DNA of 8,651 nt from Draconibacterium sp. (GTDB lineage: Bacteria; Bacteroidota; Bacteroidia; Bacteroidales; Prolixibacteraceae): assembly GCA_015493625.1 (NCBI GenBank), contig WGCT01000327.1, positions 1-8,651 on the forward strand, given 5' to 3'. Positions within the stretch are counted from its first letter, which is position 1. The number at the start of each line of letters is the position of its first letter. Of the stretch, positions 1-6,518 are shown piece after piece. Position numbers and translations under genes: made by a program. The notes below the pieces were generated by a model. The model did no database searches. It worked only from the letters and a program-made list of their open reading frames with translations, and was not told the DNA's origin.

Positions 1-125
1 ACTATTAACCGGAGAATGTCTAGCGTCAAATTAATATTGTATGTTAATCTATATTGCTTTACAGGTGTTTTGCAAAAGAAAGCAGATGTGGCGTGATGAC
101 GTTAACCGATAAAAACCCAAATTTT

Positions 126-2534
126 ATGACCAAGTTAATTATTGTAGTTTCTTTTTTAGTTTTGAGTTTAAACCTTACGGCACAAAACTTTATTGTTAGT
201 GGTTTTGTAAGAGATAAAGCCACCGGTGAAAGTTTAATCAATGCCAATATCTACGAAAAAGAATCGTTTCAGGGAACCATTAGTAACGAATATGGTTTTT
301 TTAGTTTATCGCTAAAAAAGCAGAAACATACCATTGTGGTGTCGTTTGTTGGTTACGAAAAAGAAGAGTTCGAGATAAACCTTGTTTCCGACACTTCAAT
401 TAATGTTGAACTTCGTTTACAATCGGAATTAAAAGAGGTAAACATATACGGGAACGGAGGATCGAAAATTAGTCGGACACAAATGAGTATGGTTGAAATA
501 CCAACGACCACTTTGAATAAAATTCCGGTTCTTTTAGGCGAGCCCGATGTTTTAAAGGTTATTCAGTTGTTACCCGGAGTTCAATCGGGATCGGAAGGAA
601 CAAGTGGAATTTATGTACGAGGAGGAGGTCCCGATCAGAATCTTTTCTTGCTCGACGGAGTTCCCATATACAATGCAAACCACTTGTTTGGATTTTTCTC
701 AGTATTTAATCCAACGGCAGTAAAAACCGTAAAACTCTATAAAGGAGGATTTCCTGCCCGCTTTGGAGGCCGCCTCTCTTCGGTGGTCGATATTCGAATG
801 AAAGAGGGAAATATGAAAGAGTTAAAAGGTGAGTTTTCAATCGGGTTAATCTCTTCGCGATTTTCACTCGAAGGACCAATAAAAAAAGATAAAACATCGT
901 TTATTATTTCAGGACGAAGAACGTATATTGATATTTTAGCAGCCCCAGTAATTAAAGCGGTAAACAAACATACAACCGGATATAAAACCACCGGAGGATA
1001 CTTTTTTTACGACTTAAACGGGAAAATAAATCATAAATTTTCCGATAACAGCCGGCTCTATTTCTCCTCATACCTTGGGCTCGACAAAGCATATACAAAA
1101 GACGAAAGCTTTTATGTCGATGACCACATTCGTTTTAATACAAGCAACAAATCGGGGTTGAAATGGGGAAATATTACCAATGCACTTCGCTGGAATTACG
1201 TTTACAATCCAAAACTTTTCAGCAATGTTACGTTAACCCACAGCTATTATAATTTTAATGTTGGAGAAGAATCGATGATTGTAAATACTAAAAAGAACAC
1301 AAAATCGGAAGATGTGTTCGAATACAATTCAGGAATCAGAGATTTTGCCGGGAAAATAGATTTCGATTATTTCCCCTCTCCACGACACTCTGTGAAATTT
1401 GGGGTTGGCGATATCTATCATACTTTTAAGCCGGGTGTAAATCATATAAAAAACACCAATGGAGAAGAGTTAAAAAACAAAACCGACACAACTTATGGTA
1501 ACGCCAATATTAATGCCAACGAATTTAGTTTATATGCCGAAGATAATTTCGATTTGTCGACCCGGTTTAAGGTTAATTTCGGGCTCCATTTCTCGGCCTT
1601 TAATGTTCAGGGCAAAACTTACACCTCTCTAGAGCCGCGTATTTCGATGCGTTTTTTAGGTTCCGAAAAATGGTCGTTAAAAGCTTCGTATGCAAAAATG
1701 AGTCAATATATCCACCTGCTCACAACATCGACAATAAGTTTACCCACCGATTTATGGTTGCCGGTTACCAAAAAGGTACAACCACAAACATCGCATCAGT
1801 TTGCAATTGGTGGATTCTATAAACTCCCGAAAGGATTCGATTTATCGGTTGAGTTGTTTTATAAAACAATGAACAATTTAATGGAATATAAAGAGGGTGC
1901 TGCTTTTACCGGAATAAGCAACGGTTGGGAATCGAAAATAGAGACAGGAAAAGGAGAAGCGTACGGCATAGAAGTTATGCTCGAAAAGAATATTGGAAAA
2001 ACAACCGGATGGATTGGATATACGTTGTCGAAGTCGGACCGTACATTCGAAAATTTAAACTTTGGAAAAACTTTCCCGGCTAAATACGACCGGAGGCACG
2101 ATATAAGTATAGTGTTAACTCATAAGTTTAACAACCATGTTGACATTGGAGCAACATGGGTTTATGGTACGGGAAATGCAACAACGCTGGCCTATCAAAA
2201 ATACGCGTCGGCAAGTTTTACTTCCGGAAATGGTGGGTGGTACGACAATACAATTGAATATTATAATGGAAGGAATAATTATCGGATGCCAAGTTATCAC
2301 CGGTTAGATGTTGGCGTTAATTTTCATAAACAAAAAAAGAGAGGAATTCGAACCTGGTCGTTTGGTTTTTATAACGCTTACAGCCGCCAAAACCCGTTTT
2401 ATTTGTACTGGGGCTACGAATCGCAAGATGGATACAACTCGCAAGGGTGGTATTATCAAGACTCGAAACCTGCATTAAAACAGGTGAGTTTATTCCCTGT
2501 AATTCCCTATTTCTCATACACCTTTAAATTTTAG
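126..2534 (+). CDS. TonB-dependent outer-membrane receptor with N-terminal carboxypeptidase-like regulatory domain
   Basis: This is an 802-residue outer-membrane active transporter that would use TonB/ExbBD energy to import a ligand; the substrate cannot be read from the sequence. Seen in order: a signal peptide (residues 1-20, ending LNLTAQ), a CarboxypepD_reg-like beta-sandwich (about 23-100, with VSGFVRDKATGESL and VVSFVGYE), a plug domain (about 118-228, with LLPGVQ, YVRGGG at 163-168, LLDGVPIYN and GGFPARFGGRLSSVVDIR), then a long beta-barrel ending in the aromatic strand PYFSYTFKF. The frame is open further upstream from a TTG at 54 and an ATG at 96. I chose the ATG at 126 because it puts a basic n-region directly before the hydrophobic core. 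No Shine-Dalgarno is visible, as usual in Bacteroidota. The gene is followed after 4 nt by a DUF4249 lipoprotein gene, a common arrangement in this phylum. There is no local FecR/ECF sigma or other regulator. Family is near certain; substrate unknown. Confidence 0.95.
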   Translation: MTKLIIVVSFLVLSLNLTAQNFIVSGFVRDKATGESLINANIYEKESFQGTISNEYGFFSLSLKKQKHTIVVSFVGYEKEEFEINLVSDTSINVELRLQSELKEVNIYGNGGSKISRTQMSMVEIPTTTLNKIPVLLGEPDVLKVIQLLPGVQSGSEGTSGIYVRGGGPDQNLFLLDGVPIYNANHLFGFFSVFNPTAVKTVKLYKGGFPARFGGRLSSVVDIRMKEGNMKELKGEFSIGLISSRFSLEGPIKKDKTSFIISGRRTYIDILAAPVIKAVNKHTTGYKTTGGYFFYDLNGKINHKFSDNSRLYFSSYLGLDKAYTKDESFYVDDHIRFNTSNKSGLKWGNITNALRWNYVYNPKLFSNVTLTHSYYNFNVGEESMIVNTKKNTKSEDVFEYNSGIRDFAGKIDFDYFPSPRHSVKFGVGDIYHTFKPGVNHIKNTNGEELKNKTDTTYGNANINANEFSLYAEDNFDLSTRFKVNFGLHFSAFNVQGKTYTSLEPRISMRFLGSEKWSLKASYAKMSQYIHLLTTSTISLPTDLWLPVTKKVQPQTSHQFAIGGFYKLPKGFDLSVELFYKTMNNLMEYKEGAAFTGISNGWESKIETGKGEAYGIEVMLEKNIGKTTGWIGYTLSKSDRTFENLNFGKTFPAKYDRRHDISIVLTHKFNNHVDIGATWVYGTGNATTLAYQKYASASFTSGNGGWYDNTIEYYNGRNNYRMPSYHRLDVGVNFHKQKKRGIRTWSFGFYNAYSRQNPFYLYWGYESQDGYNSQGWYYQDSKPALKQVSLFPVIPYFSYTFKF

Positions 2535-2538
2535 TACA

Positions 2539-3702
2539 ATGAAAACAATAATGAAAAGCATATCGTTTATTTTTATTATCATAATTGCGTATTCGTGCGA
2601 AAAAACAATTCAATTCAATGCACAACAGATAAAACCGAAGATTGTTGTTAATGGCTTTGTAAGTCCACATAGGGGAATTCTTTTGAAAGTGGAAAAAAGC
2701 AGAAGCATTCTGGATCAAGACGATTATTTCGAAGCAATTAGCAATGCAAAAGTGCTTCTTTACGAGAACGACGTTTTGGTTAAGCAACTGAAATACAAAA
2801 GTGTTATCGATACATTCAGAAAACAGCTTGATTATGATGTTGAGAAAAAGATACCTTTCGAAAATGGCCATTATTCCGATAACTCAGTTCAAATTAAACC
2901 CGGAGCTACTTATAAACTTGAAATTTCGAAAGAGGGATTCGACCCGGTGTGGTGCGAAACAACTGTTCCGAAACCGGTTGATATTTCAGACTTTACGGTC
3001 GATTATAAAGAGGGGATAAAACAAGAGTATGCTCCAAAATATATGATTGATATGAAGTTGAAAATAAAAGATATTGCTGCCGATGAAAACTTCTATAGTT
3101 TAAATGTTCAAGTTCAATACGGTATCGAGCTTGGTTATTTACGTTTGCCGGGTTATGGTTACGGTGGCTACGGTAATTACGGCAGCGGTAATCCGGGCGG
3201 AGATTCCGGTGAACAACCTGAGTTTTCTAAAACCGATACTATAGTTGAAAAATACAGCGAATTTATGGGGCAGTGGTTTTCGCCCGATCCGATTTTTGCT
3301 TCGGGCGATGCTATGGATGCTTTTGACAATTATATTTATTCGAATGGTCTGTTTACCGATGAATTAATAAATGGCAAAGATTACTTGCTCTCGTTTGGTG
3401 AACATGGAAATTACACCGTACATAAAGATGTGGGGGAGTTTATTCGGGTAAATATTACTCTCGACAACTTAACAAAAGAGTTGTATCTCTATTACCGTTC
3501 GCGCGAAGAACACAGCTATGCAAAAGACGACCCGTTTGCAGAGCCCGTTCCGGTTTATTCGAATGTTGTGGGTGGGTTAGGAATATTTGGTTCCGAATCG
3601 ACAAGTTTTATTCAAGGAATTTTTGGCGATTATCCAGTAACCGGCAAAACATATATCGACGAAAATACTTACAGGGAATTAAGAAATAGTCAATATTATT
3701 AA
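2539..3702 (+). CDS. DUF4249 family lipoprotein, partner of the upstream TonB-dependent receptor
   Basis: A 387-residue predicted lipoprotein of the DUF4249 family, whose function has not been established to my knowledge. Residues 1-19 form a lipoprotein signal peptide ending AYS before Cys20. The -2 Tyr is slightly atypical for a lipobox, but the hydrophobic run and the single Cys fit. The body shows family hallmarks: an early IVVNGFVSPHRG strand, NAKVLLYEND, a PGATYKLEI segment followed by ETTVPKPV, and near the C-terminus DPFAEPVPVYSNVVGGLGIFG. Residues 205-225 are an unusual Gly/Tyr-rich stretch, probably a surface loop. The start lies 4 nt after the receptor stop, so the two are almost certainly translated from one mRNA; an in-frame ATG at 2551 is an alternative start. 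By analogy with SusC/SusD-type pairs the protein may bind ligand at the mouth of the receptor, but that is inference. Confidence 0.9.
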   Translation: MKTIMKSISFIFIIIIAYSCEKTIQFNAQQIKPKIVVNGFVSPHRGILLKVEKSRSILDQDDYFEAISNAKVLLYENDVLVKQLKYKSVIDTFRKQLDYDVEKKIPFENGHYSDNSVQIKPGATYKLEISKEGFDPVWCETTVPKPVDISDFTVDYKEGIKQEYAPKYMIDMKLKIKDIAADENFYSLNVQVQYGIELGYLRLPGYGYGGYGNYGSGNPGGDSGEQPEFSKTDTIVEKYSEFMGQWFSPDPIFASGDAMDAFDNYIYSNGLFTDELINGKDYLLSFGEHGNYTVHKDVGEFIRVNITLDNLTKELYLYYRSREEHSYAKDDPFAEPVPVYSNVVGGLGIFGSESTSFIQGIFGDYPVTGKTYIDENTYRELRNSQYY

Positions 3703-3746
3703 ATCTGATTTTGGAAAAACAGAGCAATTATGAAAATACAAACCTG

Positions 3747-3779
3747 TTTATAACCGGTTGTTTACAACGTTGTTATAAA
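3747..3779. terminator. Stem-loop between convergent genes, possible weak bidirectional terminator
   Basis: TTTATAAC (3747-3754) and GTTATAAA (3772-3779) form a perfect 8-bp inverted repeat. GTTG (3757-3760) and CAAC (3765-3768) can pair inside it around a TTTA loop. The element overlaps the stop codon of the minus-strand gene and lies 45 nt past the end of the DUF4249 gene. Neither side has a good U-run, so termination activity is uncertain. Confidence 0.3.
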
Positions 3780-5034
3780 TTGATCCGAACTGCACACGAA
3801 TACCAAAACTGGTATAAACTTCGAACGACGAAGGTAGTTTAACTCTGTTCAGCAAAACATCTTCCAAACTGGCTTCGCTTTTTGGTAAGTATATTTGATC
3901 GTGTATGTTTTCGGCTCTGAATTTAAAACTTACCGACAACCCACGAACAACTCTAATTGATAAATCAGAGTCGAATGAGATTCTATTTTTACTGAAATCG
4001 TGCAGGTAATTCGATGCTTTTAACCCGGCTTCTATTTCGCCCCAGGTTTGCACCAATTGCAAATCAATTCGAAGCGACTGCGACCAAAGACTCTCTTCAA
4101 GAACGCCGTAAATTGTCTCTTCGTGATATTTTCGCCAATCTCTGCCAACATAATAAGCCAAAGTAAAAACTTTCCGGTCAGAAATATCCCACGGAAAGAT
4201 ATTGTATTCAATTGCAGGTTGAAGCAAAAATGAGTGTATAAGATTCATATAATTACTGCTGTAATAACTAAAAGAGCCACCAACCGACCAACGAGGATTA
4301 ATACTGTTTACAAGGCTGGTAGTTACATAGTTGGTAACATTTCCCGATTTGTATTTTTTGTCGTTTCTTTCGTATTCTTGTTTGCGTACACTCATTCGTC
4401 CCATCGTTCGCGACTTCCATTCTTCGGTAACATGGTCGGCACGTAAATTATACGAGTAGTTGTATTTCTGCTTGCTCTCTTCAAGGTCGATACTTCCCGT
4501 AATGTCGCCTCGAAAAGTCCAGCTGTTCCACGGGTCTTCGGTTTGAATAGGTTGAGTACTCTCCGCTTTATTGTTTTCGTTGTAACTAATAACAATGTTT
4601 TTCGAAACCTCGGTTTGATTAATATAGGGCATCAACCCCAAGGTAATGGCATCGGTAATTGTTTTCCGTATTTCATCGTGCGTATCACTCGGTGTGGTTG
4701 AACAGGAGATTGTAAAGTCGCTAATATTCGTAAACGATTTGCTGCTGTACATTAACGAATAAACCTTGCCTCCTGAACCGCTTTTCCGACTTGAAATAAT
4801 AATATGAACATCGGAAACTGCCGGGTCGTTTACAAAATCGACAAATTTCATATTTCGTCGCATAAAATCGAAATCGAGTTTTACCCCCTCAACAAAAATC
4901 TTTGGTTTCCCGTTTTTCTTATCATAAGTATAATGTTTTTTTATCTTTTTATCGGTCTCTTTTTCTGCCGAGAAGCTATTTCCTACCGTAATTAGTACGA
5001 TTAAAAAAGCGAGAAATAAATGTCGTGAAATCAT
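3748..5034 (-). CDS. Exported protein of unknown function, conserved N-terminal domain plus probable C-terminal outer-membrane beta-barrel
   Basis: A 428-residue protein with a clear signal peptide (1-23, cut near SFSA/EKE). I recognise the pattern as an uncharacterised exported family but cannot name it. Residues about 45-152 form a first alpha/beta domain: KIFVEG, a FVDFVNDPAVSDVHIIIS segment (64-81), the glycine-rich SGSGGK (85-90), and an amphipathic helix DTHDEIRKTITDAITLGL (117-134). A charged linker (152-170) leads to a region from about 172 to the end with alternating amphipathic strands, many Tyr/Trp, and repeated R-x-D/S-x turns, as expected of a small outer-membrane barrel. It contains EYNIFPW (276-282), YLHDFSKNRIS (343-353) and DQIYLPK (379-385), and ends FGSIYNNVVNNRL, which I recall as a conserved tail of this family. 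It converges with the DUF4249 gene and diverges from the FKBP-like gene, so it is probably monocistronic. Family placement rests on memory of patterns, not a search. Confidence 0.85.
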   Translation of the reverse strand: MISRHLFLAFLIVLITVGNSFSAEKETDKKIKKHYTYDKKNGKPKIFVEGVKLDFDFMRRNMKFVDFVNDPAVSDVHIIISSRKSGSGGKVYSLMYSSKSFTNISDFTISCSTTPSDTHDEIRKTITDAITLGLMPYINQTEVSKNIVISYNENNKAESTQPIQTEDPWNSWTFRGDITGSIDLEESKQKYNYSYNLRADHVTEEWKSRTMGRMSVRKQEYERNDKKYKSGNVTNYVTTSLVNSINPRWSVGGSFSYYSSNYMNLIHSFLLQPAIEYNIFPWDISDRKVFTLAYYVGRDWRKYHEETIYGVLEESLWSQSLRIDLQLVQTWGEIEAGLKASNYLHDFSKNRISFDSDLSIRVVRGLSVSFKFRAENIHDQIYLPKSEASLEDVLLNRVKLPSSFEVYTSFGIRVQFGSIYNNVVNNRL

Positions 5035-5180
5035 AATTGTCTATTTGATTTTGGCGAGTGTAAAGATGCATAAATTTATGAACATATATTCTTAAAATAA
5101 CGATTGATTTGAATGAAATCGGTTATATTTAATACAGAAAAAAGTACCAATCAAAAACCCAAAAAGCTATGAGGTTTGAG

Positions 5181-5188
5181 TATATTTA
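5181..5188 (+). promoter_or_regulatory. Candidate -7 promoter element for the FKBP-like gene
   Basis: TATATTTA matches seven of eight positions of the Bacteroidota -7 consensus TAnnTTTG and sits 21 nt before the ATG at 5210. No convincing -33 TTTG lies at the right distance, so the call is tentative. The 175-nt divergent gap (5035-5209) must also carry the promoter of the minus-strand gene; the best candidate there is CATCTTTA on the minus strand (5061-5068), which is weaker. Confidence 0.3.
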
Positions 5189-5209
5189 CATTTTCACATT
5201 CAAAATATT

Positions 5210-5641
5210 ATGGCAAAACGGGAAAAAAGAGAGAAGAGGAGAGGTTCGGCGGGAAACAATCGAAAGTTGGGTGAAGATTTTTTACTTCAGAATTCAAAAA
5301 AGGAGGGGATTGTAGAAACCAAATCGGGGCTGCAATATTTTGTGGTTGAACAAAAAAAGGGGAGAGTTCCAACACTGTACGACACAATAAAAATACACCA
5401 GCGCGCTTTGCTTTTAGACGGGAAAATTCTTGAAGATACATATCGAAAAAACCAACCCGAAGAAGTTAAAATTGATGAACTAATTGAGGGATTGCAAGAG
5501 GGACTTTTATTAATGACCGAGGGAAGCAGGTTTAAATTTTGGGTGCCTGCGAATTTAGCCTGGGGCAGAAAAGGAACAGGAAATAAAATTCCGCCAAATG
5601 CAGTGTTAAGTTTTGATATTCGCATTGTTGAGATTTGCTGA
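5210..5641 (+). CDS. Small cytoplasmic FKBP-type peptidyl-prolyl isomerase-like protein with altered active site
   Basis: A 143-residue protein with the C-terminal FKBP fold and no signal peptide, so cytoplasmic. The N-terminus is strongly basic (MAKREKREKRRG), then GEDFLLQNSKKEGIVETKSGLQY (21-43), the short linker helix and first strand seen in FklB/Mip-type proteins. The FKBP domain runs about 40-143 and ends GNKIPPNAVLSFDIRIVEI. The scaffold is recognisable (LLDGK 68-72, EGLLLM 97-102, NLAWG 115-119), but several positions lining the proline pocket in FKBP12-type enzymes differ: Gln64 replaces Tyr26, Leu74 replaces Phe36, Glu75 replaces Asp37, Leu95 replaces Trp59 and Trp118 replaces Tyr82. 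Such proteins normally catalyse cis-trans isomerisation of Xaa-Pro bonds; here weak or lost activity, or a binding role, is plausible inference. The DUF1080 gene starts 56 nt downstream with no terminator between them. Confidence 0.85.
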   Translation: MAKREKREKRRGSAGNNRKLGEDFLLQNSKKEGIVETKSGLQYFVVEQKKGRVPTLYDTIKIHQRALLLDGKILEDTYRKNQPEEVKIDELIEGLQEGLLLMTEGSRFKFWVPANLAWGRKGTGNKIPPNAVLSFDIRIVEIC

Positions 5642-5659
5642 AAATTAATTTCTGTTTGC

Positions 5660-5667
5660 TATTTTTA
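5660..5667 (+). promoter_or_regulatory. Weak candidate -7 element before the DUF1080 gene
   Basis: TATTTTTA matches seven of eight positions of TAnnTTTG, 30 nt before the ATG at 5698. TTTG at 5634-5637 lies 22 nt upstream, a little farther than the usual spacing to a -33 element. If functional, it would give this gene a promoter separate from the FKBP-like gene; read-through from that gene is equally possible. Confidence 0.22.
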
Positions 5668-5697
5668 TGGTCGAATTTTTACCTAAATCATTATAAT

Positions 5698-6411
5698 ATG
5701 AAAAATTTAATTGTTACACTTTTATTTGCAGTCTCGTTAGCACTTACCTCGTGCTCGTCAAACAAAAAAGCTGAGCCAAATACGCTCTCGAAAAAAGAGA
5801 TTAATGAGGGATGGAAACTGCTTTTCGATGGAAAGACAATGGACAATTGGAAAATGTTTAACGGTGGCAAAGTTACCGGATGGAAAGTTGTTGATGGCGT
5901 TATGAACAACTCGGGAGGGGGTTCAGACCACGGTGGCGACATAATTACCAAAGACCAGTTTACAAATTTTATTTTAACTCTCGAATGGAAAATAAATCCG
6001 AAAAGCAACTCGGGTATCTTTTATCATGTTCAGGAAGGAGTTACCGACCGGATTTATCAAACCGGCCCCGAGTATCAGTTGCTCGATGATAAAGGTTGGC
6101 CAACAAAACTTCACGACGACCAATATTCGGGAGCCAATTATGCTATGCAAGCTCCTGTAAATGCTAAAGTTAAGCCGTTAGACCAATGGAATTCTACAAA
6201 AATTATTGTGAATGGAACTCACGTTGAACATTGGTTAAACGGAGTGAAAGTGGTTGAATATGAATTGTGGAGCGATGACTGGAAAGCCAGAAAAGAGGCA
6301 GGAAAATGGAAAAATGTTCCCAACTACGGAATGGCTAAAACAGGGCATATCGGACTACAAGATCACGGTGGATTAACACAATTCAGAAATATTAAAATTA
6401 AAGAGTTGTAG
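5698..6411 (+). CDS. DUF1080 / 3-keto-disaccharide hydrolase-domain lipoprotein
   Basis: A 237-residue lipoprotein. The signal peptide is residues 1-18 with lipobox LTSC and Cys19 as the modified residue; I see no clear acidic surface-export signal after it, so side of membrane is open. The rest is one concanavalin-like jelly-roll of the DUF1080 type (PF06439, now called 3-keto-disaccharide hydrolase), about residues 36-237. Hallmarks are LLFDGKTMDNWK (41-52), GWKVVDGVM (61-69), GGDIITKDQFTNFILTLEWK, SNSGIFYH (103-110), GPEYQLLDD (123-131), WNSTKIIVNG and the closing GHIGLQDHGG with FRNIKIKEL. Some family members act on 3-keto-glycosides; its substrate here is unknown. The frame extends upstream to a TTG at 5635 overlapping the FKBP-like stop, but the ATG at 5698 gives the lipoprotein signal and is clearly the start. 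There are no neighbouring sugar dehydrogenase or glycosidase genes, so it looks like a stand-alone member. It is closed by a strong terminator 20 nt downstream. Confidence 0.92.
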   Translation: MKNLIVTLLFAVSLALTSCSSNKKAEPNTLSKKEINEGWKLLFDGKTMDNWKMFNGGKVTGWKVVDGVMNNSGGGSDHGGDIITKDQFTNFILTLEWKINPKSNSGIFYHVQEGVTDRIYQTGPEYQLLDDKGWPTKLHDDQYSGANYAMQAPVNAKVKPLDQWNSTKIIVNGTHVEHWLNGVKVVEYELWSDDWKARKEAGKWKNVPNYGMAKTGHIGLQDHGGLTQFRNIKIKEL

Positions 6412-6431
6412 CATCGTTCTTACTTAATTTG

Positions 6432-6475
6432 ATAAACGTCGTTTTAATATAATTTGAAACGACGTTTATTTTTTT
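6432..6475 (+). terminator. Intrinsic terminator after the DUF1080 gene
   Basis: A perfect 13-bp stem (ATAAACGTCGTTT at 6432-6444, its complement at 6457-6469) encloses a 12-nt loop and is followed directly by a T-run (6470-6475). It lies between the DUF1080 stop and the promoter of the next gene and so separates the two transcription units. Confidence 0.9.
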
Positions 6476-6493
6476 ATCTTTTCTCCAAAAAGC

Positions 6494-6501
6494 TATCTTT
6501 G
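6494..6501 (+). promoter_or_regulatory. Bacteroidota-type promoter -7 element for the CPBP protease gene
   Basis: TATCTTTG is a full match to the TAnnTTTG consensus of the Bacteroidota primary sigma factor, 17 nt before the ATG at 6519, implying a very short AT-rich leader. The -33 region is a T-run (6470-6475) that is also the tail of the preceding terminator, so the two elements are packed end to end. Confidence 0.75.
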
Positions 6502-6518
6502 TTTCAAAATTATTAAAT

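Noticed and set aside
32..39. TAATATTG as a possible -7 element for the receptor operon.
   Set aside because: Seven of eight match, but no -33 element at the right distance and a long leader to 126; not better than chance in AT-rich sequence.
1..96. Open frame from the window edge ending in TGA that overlaps an ATG at 96, with a possible small ORF from 16.
   Set aside because: Thirty-two open codons are not significant in AT-rich DNA, the translation resembles nothing I know, and the ATG at 126 is the better receptor start.
54..125. N-terminal extension of the receptor frame from a TTG at 54 or ATG at 96.
   Set aside because: It would bury the signal peptide behind 10 to 24 extra residues; the ATG at 126 gives a standard signal peptide.
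2524..2871. A 115-codon minus-strand open frame opposite the DUF4249 gene, and similar frames elsewhere.
   Set aside because: They lie antisense to confidently assigned genes and resemble no protein family.
3758..3767. TTGTTTACAA occurring here and, inverted, at 8422-8431, as a shared regulator site.
   Set aside because: One copy is inside a gene end and part of a stem-loop; two copies of a 10-mer are weak evidence with no regulator nearby.
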